Origin: Timema cristinae
Lineage: Eukaryota > Arthropoda > Insecta > Phasmatodea > Timematidae
DNA: 64,000 nucleotides
Assembly: GCA_039000515.1 (NCBI GenBank)
Contig: JBCFYV010000012.1
Coordinates: 2,944,005 to 3,008,004 of the forward strand
Reading direction: 5' to 3'
The notes under the pieces were generated by a model that worked only from the letters and a program-made list of their open reading frames with translations, had not been told where the DNA came from and did no database searches. Within the stretch, counting starts at the first letter, position 1. Each line of letters opens with the position of its first letter. Below are positions 10,857 through 23,123 of this stretch, one piece after another. The translations under genes were made by a program, and so were the position numbers.

Positions 10857-12463
10857 CCTATAATTTAGTTATTTTGTTTTTAAAAAATGGTGCTGGGGGA
10901 CTCTAAATTTATAGACCTTAACTCGCGTTAACTTCCATCCCCTCCTCTCCCCTTAAAAACATTCCTGGAACTTTCCTTGTTTAGATAGGCCTGTATACAA
11001 TAGCTGTGGCCCCCAAAATATGGGGCACTTCCTATTCAAATGAACAAAAAGGCTCAAAGTAACCCTCGTTTGATGTTGTTACTGTCCCTCCGAGAAACAT
11101 CAGGAACATTCCTAGGGCGATGGGAAGATCACGAGGGAGTACACGAATAATAAACGGCGGGTGGAAACTGTAATTTTGACAGTCATTACACAAATATTAT
11201 TTTACTTTGACAAATTCTGTAAAAAACAAAATTACGAACATTAAAATTAAGTTCCAAATTGGTCGTAAATTAAAAAAAAAATGGGGGGTCCGGGGAGGGG
11301 GGTGTGTGTAAGAGAGTAAATATTAAAAATGTAAAAAAAAAAAAACAGAAAAGAATTGAATAACTCCTATAAAACGTAAGTTAAAGACAAATATGACACA
11401 GAATTGGTCCCATTTATCTAGTGTAAAGATGTGTTTTCCAGAACATGTTCTGAAGAAGGCTTAGTGAAGTACAATGTTCGTACAGGCTGGGCACATGAGG
11501 AATGTGCAGGAGTAAATGAGCTGTCACATGTGTCCACAAGTGTGCTGACTAGAGTACTGAAAACATCAATTCTTTTTTTATGTTTTGATTAGAAGAGCTT
11601 TATAATTATTGTATGATTATTATGTTTTATCACAGTCAACTAATGGTCGGTCATTGTATTATATTTTTATCACAGATGTCATTAAATTATGTTGCTATCA
11701 GAGTTACCTAACATTAATTTAATTCTTGTTTAATCATGTATGTCTTATTATTTGTAAGAGCTTTTATAGTTTATTATTTTAATTATTTTGGTCTTCTGTG
11801 ACTGCGACCCTTTAACTATTATTAATTTCGAACAAAAACATTTAATCTCTTTGTCTGATGGCATAAATGTCAAGTGTTCTTCTTTTCATTTTAAAAGTCA
11901 TATTATGTCAGTTCATTTATATGTATTTCTAAATTCAATCCTTCCTTCCTGTACTTATTTCATTTTATAATACTACGTACCTCAAAAGGTGAAAATAAGT
12001 TTTTATAGGAGTAATAATAATTTTCTGAACACTATTATAAAACTGGAAGTTTATCTGTTTTTGCTATTAATACATACTTACAAAATTACATTATTAATTG
12101 ATCCAAAAGTACTTAGTTTTTTTTTATGTGCGCCTGTTTTTGCCCAACCAGTGGAATGAAACATATGATAGGTTGGCAAGTAGAGATAACTTTTTTTTAG
12201 CACCGCGTCTTACTACCCATTCGGGTTATACGCTAGATAGAGATAACTAATTAATTTAAAAACCTTAATTAACTCAAGAAGGCCTAAACATGAATATGTG
12301 TGGTTAAAGAAGAATCAACCAAGATCGTATTAGAAAACTATCGAAAGTTCTAAGGCAGGGGCTTATTAATGTACAAATCAAAGATAATAATGCTGTATAT
12401 TCCTTGTAGTAGGCCTACCCACTTGTTCACATTTCCGGTTTAAAACAAACCTTGTAGGCCTCC
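10003..12463. other. Spacer upstream of the mucin exon
   Basis: No exon is recognised. It contains a diverged piece of the TTAA MITE family (about 10637-10790; shares 'attgcttcagtaaaaacat'), a (TA)n run at about 10809-10852, A-runs near 11272 and 11333, and a 34-base inverted SINE tail (12198-12231). The missing 5' exons of the mucin gene may lie here or further upstream, but I could not support any. Confidence 0.45.
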
Positions 12464-12518
<55 letters not shown>

Positions 12519-12519
12519 T
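12464..12519 (+). repeat. (AAT)n microsatellite
   Basis: An uninterrupted AAT run about 110 bases before the splice acceptor of the first visible mucin exon. No SINE body precedes it. Confidence 0.9.
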
Positions 12520-12626
12520 GGTTACAAATTGAACTCTAGACTAGACTCAACCCTCGTATAATGCCACTTGTGATCTCTCCGTTCTGCCATGGTCTAATAT
12601 CACTCATTGTGTATGTTCTCTAGCAG

Positions 12627-15600
12627 AGCACTTGAGTTCAAGACATGGCCGCAAGGCAATGTTCAACTGTCCGTCAGAAGGTTTCCACGCAGACCCGAAC
12701 GACTGCAAGACGTTCTACCGCTGCGTTGACATGAGTGGGCAGGCTCTCTTCCACATCAGAAAAGCGTCGTTGAGGCCCAAACTAGCGGCCTACCAGTTCC
12801 AATGTGGTGAGGGGACGGTGTTTGACCCCCGGTACGCCATCTGTAACCACGCCTCCATGACGGCGAGGGTTGAGTGTGGGGGTAGGTACACGCCTCAAGC
12901 CCCTCCTGCTGAGGGAGACGATGGACTTGGCTCGATGGAGAACGAGGTTGGCGACCCTTCGGGACCCCTAAAACCCGGGACGACCCCACTCCCCTTTCAT
13001 CAACAGACAACGCGCCCTCCTAGGCCTCAATACACCTCTCAACAGGGGCAGTACACACCTCAACGAGGTCAAACCACCAGTGCCCATGGCCATTTCACGA
13101 CGAAATACTCAACCACCCAAACGCAGGCCACCCTCTCATATAAACCCACAGTTACCCCGACATCCACCCCCAAGAGCTCGTCCGGAATCCAGCCAGGCTC
13201 GGAGTGTGGTGGGGAAGGTTTCTTCGGGGTGCCTGGTCAGTGCAGGAAGTTTATCAGGTGCGTTGGGAATGGTCGGACCAGTTATACGAGATACGAGTTC
13301 GAGTGTGGGGAGGGGACAGTGTGGGATACTGAGAGCAATGTGTGCAACCATGCGTGGGCTGTCAAGCGGTCAGACTGTGGAGTCCACCAGGGGTCAACAG
13401 GTACTGGCGGACAACAGCAAGGATCCAACAGTCAGAACTGGAACCAGCAGCAGAGTGGTGGAAATCAACAACAAAGTATAAGCTCACAAAACGGTGGGCA
13501 TCAACAACAAAGCGGAAGCTCACAAAATGGCGGAAGTCAACTAAATGGAAACTCACAAAATGGTTGGAATCAGCAACAAAGTGGTAGCTCACAAAATAGT
13601 GGATCTCAACAACAAAGTGGGAGCTCACAAAATGGTTGGAATCAACAGCAAAGTGGTAGCTCACAAAATGGTTGGAATCAGCAACAAATTGGAAGCTCAC
13701 AAAATAGTGGATCTCAACAACAAAGTGGGAGCTCACAAAATGGTGTATCCCAACAAAGCGGGAGCTGGCAAAATGAAGGGAGCCAACAAAGTGGAAGCTC
13801 ACAAAATGTTGGAAACCAACAACAAAGTGGAAGCTCACAAAATGGTTGGAATCAACAACAAAGTGGTAGCTCACAAAATGGTGGAAATCAACAGCAAAGT
13901 GGTAGCTCACAAAATGGTTGGAATCAACAGCAAAGTGGGAGCTTGCAAAATGGTGGAAACCAACAACAAATTGGAAGCTCACAAAATGGTTGGAATCAAC
14001 AACAAAGTGGTAGCTCACAAAATGGTGGAAATCAACAGCAAAGTGGTAGCACACAAAATGGTGGAAATCAACAGCAAAGTGGAAATGGACAAAATAACTG
14101 GAACCAGCAAAATACAGGAACATCTCCAGTAAACCAGTTTGAAAATAATGCTAAACAGACCACCCCCCCAACACAGAATCAGACAACAGCCTCTCCTCCT
14201 CATCAAGGGGGCCAAACCTTGACCACAACCAGTGCGGTGCAACCTGGGGCTGGTTGCGACTCAGAAGGGTTCCACTCCATACCTGAGAACTGCCGGAAAT
14301 TTTACAGGTGTGTCGCAGGTGAAGGGCGGAGATTCACGAGATACAACTTTGAGTGTGGAGAAGGAACTGTATGGGACTCTGAAAACAACGTGTGCAACCA
14401 CGATTACGCCGTTCAGAGGCCTGGCTGTAGATATGCGGTGGGAGAGGGTACTCCACCGAGCGTGAACACACAAACAACTGAACAACAAACCTCCACGACG
14501 TTATCCAGTTACAGTAACACCACTCAGGTTCTGTCCTTGGAATCTGGTAATGAACAATCCACAGCTTCCTCTTCCACAACATTGTCTTCATTCTCAAATA
14601 GTTCACAGCCTTCAAGTTCAACATCATCATCGTCTTTCACTTCAAACTCTCAGTCGTCTCAAACAGCAACAACATCTTCCACCTCCTCTCAAATTCAGAA
14701 CCAGCAATCCACCGCCTCCTCATCTCAAAGTCAAATGTCTTCCTTAAGTAGTCAGCAGTCAACAGCATTGTCATCTTCTACGAATAATCAACAATTTGTG
14801 AGCCAGAATCAACAGTCAACAAATGTATCTGAAAACAATAATCAGCAAACAACAATGTCCTCTGTAAATAATAATAATAATAATAATAATAATAAGGAAT
14901 CTACAACCTCTGAAAGAACATCAACCTCGTCTCAAAATCAAAACCAACAAGGATTAACATTCACATCATCTTCAGAGAGTAATCAACAAGCTACTGATTC
15001 AGTAAGTAACAATGAACAGTCCATGAGTTCCAGTTCAAGTGGAAGTAATCAACAAACTATAGACTCGTCTCAGTCTTCCAACGAGCAGCTATCAAGTTCA
15101 ACTTCTGGAAATAAACACTCAACATCTTCATCAAATCAACAAGAAAATAGTGGGTCTTCCCAAAGTGAGAGTGGAGAGTTGTCCTCTAATGGGCAAAGTC
15201 AAGTATCAACAGAATCTCTTTCACCTTCTACTACGGCTTCTCCGGGACATACCCCTTCTCAGCAGGATGGGTCTTGCCAATCGGAAGGTTTCTTTCCAGC
15301 TCCAGGAAACTGTAAAAAGTTTTACCGTTGTGTCGATAACGGGAAGGCAGAATTCACAAAATACGAGTTTGAGTGTGGGCAAGGAACCGCATGGGACTCT
15401 GATAGCAACGTATGTAACCATGAGTACGCCGTACGTAGAGATTGTAACAACATTGATAGCAGCCCTGGCACTACATCTCCTTCATCAGGTGGAGGACAAT
15501 CAACGGAGGAGGGAGGGAATCACCAAAGTACTACCTCTTCATCCACAACCCACCAAGAAATTTCAACTGAAAATCAAGGCAACCCCACCAGTCCTTCACC

Positions 15601-17168
15601 TTCTGAGGTACAAGAAGGTTTCAAACCTTCAGAGGAGAATAAGGAAGGTTCTGAACGTCCAACAAATGAAAATGAGCTTTCTGCCGGAAATCAAACCACA
15701 TCTAATTTAAATTCGCATGGAAGTTCTACACCAATCAGCCAAGTTAGCAGCACATCACCTAGTGTTAGCTCTCAGAGCTCGACTACTGTGCTACCAGCTG
15801 AAAATCAAGAAAGTTCTACACCAATACGCCAAGAGGGAAGCACAACATCTAGTTATAGCCATCAAAGCTCAACTATTGCACTATCATCTGAAATTCAAGG
15901 AAGCTCTACTACTCCTAATGGTTTGATTGGTTTAGAAAGTTCACAACCTCCACCAGATTCATCAACGCAACAAGGTGACAGTGACTCGTGTGCGTCTGAA
16001 GGTTTCTTCCCAACGCCAGGCAGCTGCAAGAAGTTCTTCCGTTGTGTCAGTAATGGTAAAAGCAGTTACACAAAGTATGACTTTGAATGCGCTGAAGGAA
16101 CGGCGTGGGATACGGATAGTAACGTGTGTAACCATGAGTACGCCGTACGAAGGGATTGTAATAAAGTTATATCGTCTGGAACAGAAGAAGAGTCCTCTAA
16201 CAAACCCACGATTGCCCAAGAAGGTCCTTCTAATACTATTACTTCAGATACACCAATAAAGGAGTCTTCAACAACACCAGCAAGCTCTTCTGAGGGTGGT
16301 TTACCAGGTTTATCAGGTGGTCCTATGGAACAAGAAAATCCAACCAGACCAGAAACTATCTTGAGCGAAAAACCATTAACATCAACGGAACCCACAACGT
16401 CGGTCCAAGATAATTCAGCAATCTCCACAAACATCATTGTTTCAACTACTACATCAGGATTAGGTGAACCAGGTGAAAGTCCTTTTTCTTCAAATGTAAC
16501 TTCTGGCTCTCCAGTAGCTGAGAGCTTAACTACACCAACAAGTGAACAACAGACTAGTTCGACAAATTCCTCAAGTAAACAGCCCATGACATCAACGGAA
16601 TCTCTAATGTCAGTCCAAGATAATACAACGAGCTCCTCAAGTGAAATTGTATTTACCACATCATCGGGGCAAGGAAAACCAAGTGAAAGTTATATTCCTT
16701 CAAACGATTCTGGCTCTCCAGTAGATGGAAACCAAACTAAAAGTAATGGAACATCCCCTTGCAGCCAAGCCGAGAAACCTTCAACTCAAAATCCTACTTC
16801 ACAGAAAGTGTCTTGTACCTCAGCGGGATATTATGCGCACCCAACAGACTGCAAGAAGTTCTACCGCTGCGCAGATTGGGACGGTGATAAAGGTAAAAGG
16901 TTCTCTGTGTATCATTTCGATTGCCCCGAAGGAACCATATTTGATCCAAGTCTGAGTGTTTGTAACCATGAGGAGAGTGTCTACCCCCCTAGGGATTGCA
17001 GTGGGACTCAGAGCACTACAGTGATGTCCTCTACCGGGACGACCCCATCCACGACGCCATCTCCAGCACCATCCTTAAAACCGGTCGAGCAGGAGATGAC
17101 CAGTACCACAGAGATAGGCTTGTCAGAACAACCAGATTCTACGACCATGGCTGCTACTGAAACTCCAG
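12627..17168 (+). CDS. Chitin-binding mucin, exon with CBM14 domains 1-6
   Basis: This is a large internal exon of a secreted chitin-binding mucin. The acceptor is ttctctagcag just before 12627. The exon begins with two bases completing a codon (phase 1), and no ATG or signal peptide is visible, so an upstream exon must exist. The donor is CCAG|GTAAGT at 17169 (phase 1). Six CBM14/peritrophin-A modules, each with six cysteines and an F-x-C-x-x-G-T core, lie at about 12668-12877, 13200-13380, 14250-14430, 15269-15443, 15982-16160 and 16808-16995. The linkers are a Q/N/S/G-rich 12-residue repeat (13430-14105) and long Ser/Thr/Gln tracts expected to be O-glycosylated. Module 1 has an insertion between its third and fourth cysteines. 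The layout resembles insect mucin-related CBM14 proteins; orthology is not claimed. Confidence 0.9.
13430..14105 (+). repeat. 36-bp coding minisatellite, Q/N/W-rich linker
   Basis: About 19 imperfect 36-bp units encode the 12-residue motif SGSSQNG(W/G)NQQQ between CBM14 modules 2 and 3. Trp and Gly often alternate at the variable position, giving a 24-residue higher-order pattern. Because 36 is a multiple of three, the other frames and the antisense strand also stay open. Those frames are shadows. Confidence 0.88.
14866..14895 (+). repeat. Coding (AAT)n run, poly-Asn
   Basis: An in-frame AAT tract encodes nine consecutive Asn residues in the Ser/Thr/Gln linker between CBM14 modules 3 and 4. 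It is likely to be length-polymorphic. Confidence 0.8.
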
Positions 17169-17245
17169 GTAAGTGTTACAAGGCATCTGTTTAAGTTAAA
17201 TCTTTATGATTAGTGCTTTTAGCACCAATGTTACCCACATCGGTG

Positions 17246-17452
17246 GATGCTAACCTCGTTAAGTCTGATTTACCAATGATTGAGGGGTTGTAGTTCGAAT
17301 CCCAACCGGGTGCAGTGAATTTTTTTTTTACTAAATGGACTACCACGCAAATGTGGGTACAATTACTCTAAATTATACCTTTTACTTTACTATTCTATTA
17401 GTATAAATATGCGGATAGCTCAAATGAGTAGTGAGGCATGGGGCACAGAAAA
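17246..17452 (+). mobile_element. SINE family B in mucin intron
   Basis: It has a B box gtagttcgaatccc near 17290, 'ccacgcaaatgtgggta', and a decayed tail 'aaatgagtagtgagg'. It lies 78 bases downstream of the exon donor. Confidence 0.6.
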
Positions 17453-17519
17453 ACTAAGTTAATTAATCACTGAATTTTAAGGATGGTGGGGGTAGTGTCA
17501 GAAAAAGTCAACCCATATT

Positions 17520-17683
17520 AGAATGGAGCGAGAGTACAGAGATAGATGGCAATGATAAATACCCCGATATACTCAGCTGATATTTGAACCCTGACCTCAC
17601 CTGTCATCACCAATCCAATCTCTTGTGAAACTGATGCCTTTGACTGCATGGTAATTGGTGTGGGTCTAGTTCCTATTACTTTA
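17520..17683 (-). mobile_element. SINE family B-like head, inverted
   Basis: Reverse complemented, it shows a tRNA-like head with cagggttcaaatatc and 'gattggtgatgacagg'. The tail is not recognisable. Confidence 0.45.
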
Positions 17684-17755
17684 AAGTTGGTACACGTCAT
17701 TTTTGGTAACTTTAATAAATACATATTTGTAAATTAGGTGAACTCACTGACATGT

Positions 17756-17905
17756 ATCGATGGTTGCATTGTCTAAGGAATGACTCTTGCAATAGACTGG
17801 ACTACTGGTGATGAGAAGATCGGGGCTCGAATTCCTATCAGGTGTAACGAGGTTTTTTGTTCTAGATGGTTTCTCACACTCCTTCCATGCGAGTTTGGCT
17901 ACAAT
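17756..17905 (+). mobile_element. SINE family B, 5' part
   Basis: A tRNA-like head (gatggttgcattgtctaagg; B box gggctcgaattcc near 17823) is followed by the T-rich stretch and 'ctcctтccatgcgag'-type body, then unique sequence. The tail is absent. Confidence 0.55.
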
Positions 17906-18315
17906 TTCTCTACTATTATTCCTTATCAATAAACCTTTAATACACGAGGAAAAGGAAAACTTGGCGTTTTCTATTAAAAAAACAAGTATTGTAAAGTTCA
18001 TTGCAATATAAAAACTAATTATTTCTTAAGCAAATCCCCACGACTAAAAGATTATTATATATTTATCTCTTAATTTAATGGCGATAAAACTGCAGCGGGG
18101 TTTGGATTACAATGGATTTCGAATTAACCAAAATATAATTTAAATAAATATACATTTATTAAAGATGGAAATGTTTTACAATTTAAAACTCACTGACAGC
18201 CTTGTTTGTCAATCAGCAATCAACTTTTTTTTATGAAAAATAAGTTTTGCTTTTAAAAATTTAGATCTGAAATTATTAAAAAAAAAACAATATATTTTAA
18301 AAGTTCATTTTTTTA

Positions 18316-18560
18316 ACGCTGCGTCCTACTAATCATGTGGGTTGTACTTATATGGACGAATTAAGCTAAAGTGTTAAGGATGAAGAAGGTTAAATTTAGA
18401 GGAAGTGTGAACATTCGCGTGGAGGAAGAATGGAAAACCATTTAGGAAAAAAACACTGTCCGTACCAGGATTCAAACTCCAATCTTACCTTCATCGTGAG
18501 TCCAGTATATTGCGAGGGTGATACCTTCGACCATGCAATCACTGAAGTGGGTTTTAAAGA
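18316..18560 (-). mobile_element. SINE family B, full length, diverged
   Basis: It contains the inverted tail (gctgcgtcctactaatcatg), the body block acattcgcgtggagg, an inverted B box (aggattcaaactcc) and a head ending at about 18555 (actgaagtgggttt). It lies about 180 bases before the next mucin acceptor. Confidence 0.65.
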
Positions 18561-18652
18561 TTAGGATCTCTCAAATAAATTGGGTCTTAATAGTAAACGT
18601 CTCCGATTCGAATCCTTGTTTTATACAAAATGTACAATATTACACTAAATAA

Positions 18653-18657
<5 letters not shown>

Positions 18658-18690
<33 letters not shown>
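18658..18690 (+). repeat. (TA)n microsatellite near splice acceptor
   Basis: A TA run about 50 bases upstream of the acceptor at 18741. Confidence 0.85.
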
Positions 18691-18694
<4 letters not shown>

Positions 18695-18741
18695 AAACTT
18701 GTGATACACACCATACTTAAAACATGCATGTAAATCCATAG

Positions 18742-20189
18742 GTGAGACGGATACCGTTACTGCAGGGGAAACTACAGACCAAACCGACCAGGCTCTCACT
18801 CCCGGAGGGACGACGGCCACTGTGGAACAAAGTACAGTCACATCCGAAATAACGGGTGTGACAACCATCCTTCAGACTACGGACCCCACAGACTCGACAG
18901 ATAAAACAAACCCATCTTCAGAGACAGCTGAACCAGAAGGACAGACCACCGTAGATACAGTTTTGGAAACAACCAATCCTGATCAAGAAACTACAAGACC
19001 TGGGGATACTGCTACAGAGCAAACTACGCCACTTTCAGAGACGACAGATCCAGTTCAGCAGACAACAGAGATTACTGAGCCAAAAAATCCACTACAACAG
19101 ACAACAACTACAGTCCCATGGACAACAGATTCTAGTGAGACAACTGCAGCCCAACAGACAACAGATAATATTGAGACAACTGCAGCCCAACAGACCACAG
19201 ATCCTAGTGAAACAACTGCAGCCCAACAGGCAACAGATCCTAGTGAGACAACTGCAGCCCAACAGACAACAGAGTCTAGTGAGACAACTGCAGCCCAACA
19301 GACAACAGATCCTAGTGAGACAACTGCAGCCCAACAGACAACAGAGTCTAGTGAGACAACTGCAGCCCAACAGACAACAGATCCTAGTGAGACTACTGCA
19401 GCCCAACATACAACAGATAATATTGAAACAACTGCAGCCCAACAGACAACAGAGCCTAGTGAAACAACTGCAGCCCAACAGACAACAGAGTCTAGTGAGA
19501 CTACTGTAGCCCAACAGACAACAGATCCTAGTGAGACAACTGCAGCTCAACAGACAACAGAGTCTAGTGAGACTACTGTAGCCCAACAGACAACAGATCC
19601 TAGTGAGACAACTGCAGCCCAACAGACAACAGATCCTAGTGAGACAACTGCAGCCCAACAGACAACAGAGTCTAGTGAGACAACTGCAGCCCAACAGACA
19701 ACAGATCCTAGTGAGACAACTGCAGCCCAACAGACAACAGATCTTATTGAGACAACTGCAGCCCAACAGACAACAGATCCTAGTGAGACAATGAACCCTA
19801 CAGACCAAACTACTCTATCTGCAGAGACCTCCAGCCCTCCTAAGGAGGGGACCGAGCCTTCAGAGAGTACAGCCTCCACCTCAACGTCGACAACCACATC
19901 AGAATCGCCGCCCGGACAGCAGATCTCTAACTGTGCGGTGTCCGAACTGGAAGACCACCAAGTAGCCTTCGTGTGCCCCACGGGGTTCAGGCGTCATCCC
20001 AAGAACTGCCAACTGTTCTATCAGTGCACCACCTCTCCCAATAGTCATGAGGTGAAGGTGCTGGTGCTGTCGTGCACCAACGACACGGTTTTCGACGAAC
20101 AGAAGCTGCAGTGTCTGCCCCACGACCAGGCGGCTCCTTGCATCGGAGGAAGCAAATTATACAGAGGACTGGAAGATGAACCCACGGCG
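18742..20189 (+). CDS. Chitin-binding mucin, exon with Thr-rich repeat and CBM14 domain 7
   Basis: The acceptor aaatccatag|GT at 18741 gives two bases that complete the split Gly codon left by the 17168 donor. The frame then runs open for 482 codons to a donor, GCG|GTAAAT, at 20190 (phase 0). Frame and phases therefore link it to both neighbours. The exon encodes a Thr/Glu/Gln-rich mucin domain containing 18 copies of a 12-residue repeat. After it comes a diverged six-cysteine CBM14 module (about 19966-20145; VCPTGFRRHPKNC then FYQC, SC, QC and PC). If unspliced, the frame would end at a TAA at 20205-20207. Confidence 0.88.
19129..19788 (+). repeat. 36-bp coding minisatellite TTDPSETTAAQQ
   Basis: Eighteen consecutive 36-bp units encode TT(D/E)(P/S/N)(S/I)ETTAAQQ with few variants, a dense run of potential O-glycosylation sites. 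The units are very similar at DNA level, suggesting recent expansion or homogenisation. The Cys/Leu-rich antisense frame over this stretch is an artefact of the repeat. Confidence 0.92.
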
Positions 20190-20395
20190 GTAAATATTTT
20201 ACAATAATATCCTTACCATTGGCGTGTATACGTGGGGTGAAGGGACAGAGATGTGCTGAGGGGTGAGCGACGTTATCTTGTGGTTCTTAAAATAAGTAAT
20301 AGATTATATTATGATGGTTTATCAGTAACCTAGTAGTTGTGTGAAGATTAGATCGTTGTTTCTCCATTAAAACAATTCTGAGCATATAATGTTAA

Positions 20396-20743
20396 GGTGA
20401 GATGGAAGGGGATTCGAGGAAAAGCCAGTGCTTTTGCAGTTTTTCTGCCAAAACATTGTTTTGGCCAAAATAAATAAAATATTGCTCCAGTAAAAACATA
20501 TAATTAAATTTTCTTTACATGGTGACCTAATGATTTCTTGAATATCTCTCAAGGGTGTTCTAGAATTTAAAGACAACTTTCTCTCTTCATTTAAATAGTT
20601 TTTTAGATAATGCCACCATGCTCATGATAGATATTAAGGAACTGTTGATATCAACATCTCAAGAAAACTAAACTCTATGTTTGAACTTGAGCAATAAAAA
20701 CTGCAAAAACACTGGCCTTTCTCGCGTGCCCATCCCTCCCTCC
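20396..20743. mobile_element. TTAA-flanked MITE, copy 1
   Basis: It is bounded by TTAA at 20392-20395 and 20744-20747. Its ends are inverted: ...agtgcttttgcagttttt... near the left, ...aaaactgcaaaaacact... near the right, with 'ttgctccagtaaaaacat' inside. The TTAA target and long TIRs point to a piggyBac-type non-autonomous element. Sister copies lie at 39248 and 59718. It is inside the last mucin intron. Confidence 0.82.
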
Positions 20744-20747
20744 TTAA

Positions 20748-23123
20748 TAATGTCATGTTCTATCATTAATTCAGTATTAACATTCATCTTTGGATTTAAA
20801 ATTAAAATGTCCTATAATTTCTCCTTGGATTTGAAAGTGATAATTTTCCTTGGTGATAGAATTTGAAAAAAAAATACTAACACTTTATTCATTTGTTCAT
20901 TATAAGCTCAAGTAATATTAGGATTTATTTGTAAAAAATATCTGTCGTAAAAGTGTATAAAGTGAAAGTGAAATAAACTAGTTCTATTTTTATTACACGA
21001 ATAAAAAAAAGTATACGAGAAGGCCACGTACAATTAGCCATAGCTGAAAACGGGCTTGGGAGGATAGATATCAAGCATGTTATTTAAAAGTGATTGAGCA
21101 CATCAGTTTAATGTCTTAAAAAAAGGAGATGTCAGTCAGGGCCTACAGGTGCCAAATGACTGTAGGTAAGAAACATATATCCACTTGAGATAAACCTGTT
21201 AAAACTGTTGCACTGATATCCAATTTTGTCACGTCTAGGCAGTTTTATTACTTAGACCCTGTATAGCCTAGTGTTTAGGTATCCAGGGAGCATTATTATA
21301 CTTCCTATTTTTAAGTTTAACTTGTGTGGCAGTAATTTATTCTTGAGGGTGTCAATCTGTTTGAAAATCCTTCAGTTGCCTTTTTCCCGCTCACCCTTAC
21401 AGTCAACACTGAGTTCACACTGACGTAACAATGGAACTCTCCTTCTAAAATACTAAATATGGTACCTCATTTATTGGTGTAGCCTACTCATTTAGTGAAC
21501 ACATAATTACCTATTCGAAATATCATTTGAGATCAGCCTATTTCCAAATGTTTAGTGAACTACTGAGCCGTGTGTCAGTATTTTTTTTTCCTGTTTTTCA
21601 TCACTTAATTGTATATTCCAATAACGTAAGTAACTGTTTATTTTCCGTGCATATTGTTTAACTTGAGAATTTAAACTTATTTCACAGCTGAGAGTATTTA
21701 ATAAATCTCTGGATGATTGCTATCCTCTGAACATGAGTAAGAATTGCCTATTCTGTAACAAATGATTGACTGTATTTATTGCATGGCTCAGAGCCATAGT
21801 TGACTAATTCCATATTAGCAGTTTGGCCTCTGATGATAGTTGCATCGTTCAATATCATCCTAAAGCAGGTTTTTGTTCTGCGTTCAACGTCTAATAGATG
21901 CTGCTGAAAATAGTTTCTTCCTTGTTCACGTCAGACACATCTTGGATGATTTCCGGAGGGTGATGTGGTGGCTTCCTCTAGTTAAAGTCCTACCACTTTC
22001 TGACCAGTAGGATCAGTATGTTATGTACATTTCAGAGAGTCAAATATTCACAATAAAAACATCAGAAAGTATTATCGCATTTCTTGGCAAAGTTCTCCAA
22101 GACCATATTAAATTCAGTTTCTCATAGCTTCTTAGGCTCGGCGGATGAACCAAATACACCAATGAAGACAAATATATCACTAAGAGGATATACAATTTTC
22201 ACTAAAAACAGATTATTTCTTACATTTCATCCTCCCACACTCTTTTATTTTAAAGATGCATTCAATTATAGTATTAATTGATTTGTATGAACAAATAAGT
22301 ATATAAATGTAAGCTTAAATTAAATAAGCATGTTGGACGTTACCGGTATAACTTTTAACTAATTTATTTTTTGTCAAAGAAAAACATTTTAATTTACTAA
22401 TATGAACACGAAACAAGAAACAAAACTAGAAGACAAGTAATAGTGTTATAATCTGTAATTTTAATTGGAATTTGACATTGGAATTTTTATTCTAGTTTCT
22501 ACTTAGTTTTGAAGAGCAAATAAAATATATATCAATTAAAATGATTCACTAAATTATGTTTAAAATTTTTAAAGGCCTATATTTTATTTACTCTCAATTT
22601 TGAAGTTTGAAAGTTTTGCTCACCTTTAAAGTGGTTCTTCTACAATTTCACCAAATTTCAGCTTTCTATCTCGTTGAGAAGTCCTTTAAATTCTCTAGAC
22701 CGATCTACAAGTATATATACAGACAACACTTTACTTTTATTAATATTGATCTTTCATTTTACACAATTTCAATGCATACTCTTTATTTGTTCTCAATTTT
22801 AATAAACCAATAATAAAAAAAAATATTTAAAATCTTATCTTACCTTAGGTAACGTTCCTGAGTACAACTATTTTTTAATGTTTTCTAAAATGTTATATTT
22901 AATTATGTCCAAGGGAAACACAACAACAAACTCCAGATTTCCAGTTTACCACTTTGTTAAAGATAATAAATCCAATTTTAAATAAGTACATATAATTCCT
23001 TGCCAGGAATTGAGCTCAGGGATCCTAACTAATATAACAAAGTCATTGCTGACTGAGCTATGGTGTAAAACCGTGTTCCAGATTTTAAAATGTTCAACGT
23101 TAAAACTTTGTGACGGGTTTCAG
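20748..23123. other. Last mucin intron, remaining sequence
   Basis: AT-rich intron sequence with no recognised exon. Short frames at 22084-22281 and 22607-22813 have no domain support. It ends in the acceptor gacgggtttcag at 23112-23123. Confidence 0.5.

Noticed and set aside
11415..11590. Fragment resembling a PHD-finger end (GWAHEECAGV) of a DDE-type element
   Set aside because: Only about ten residues look familiar, with stops nearby; not enough to annotate.
13362..14123. Long antisense and +2 frames over the Q/N-rich mucin repeat (for example 253 residues rich in His/Phe/Val)
   Set aside because: The 36-bp period keeps all frames open. The real frame is fixed by CBM14 modules on both sides.
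19092..19808. 238-residue Cys/Leu-rich antisense frame and other alternative frames over the Thr repeat
   Set aside because: Pure translation of the TTDPSETTAAQQ minisatellite on the other strand; splice phases and the flanking CBM14 module support only the + frame.
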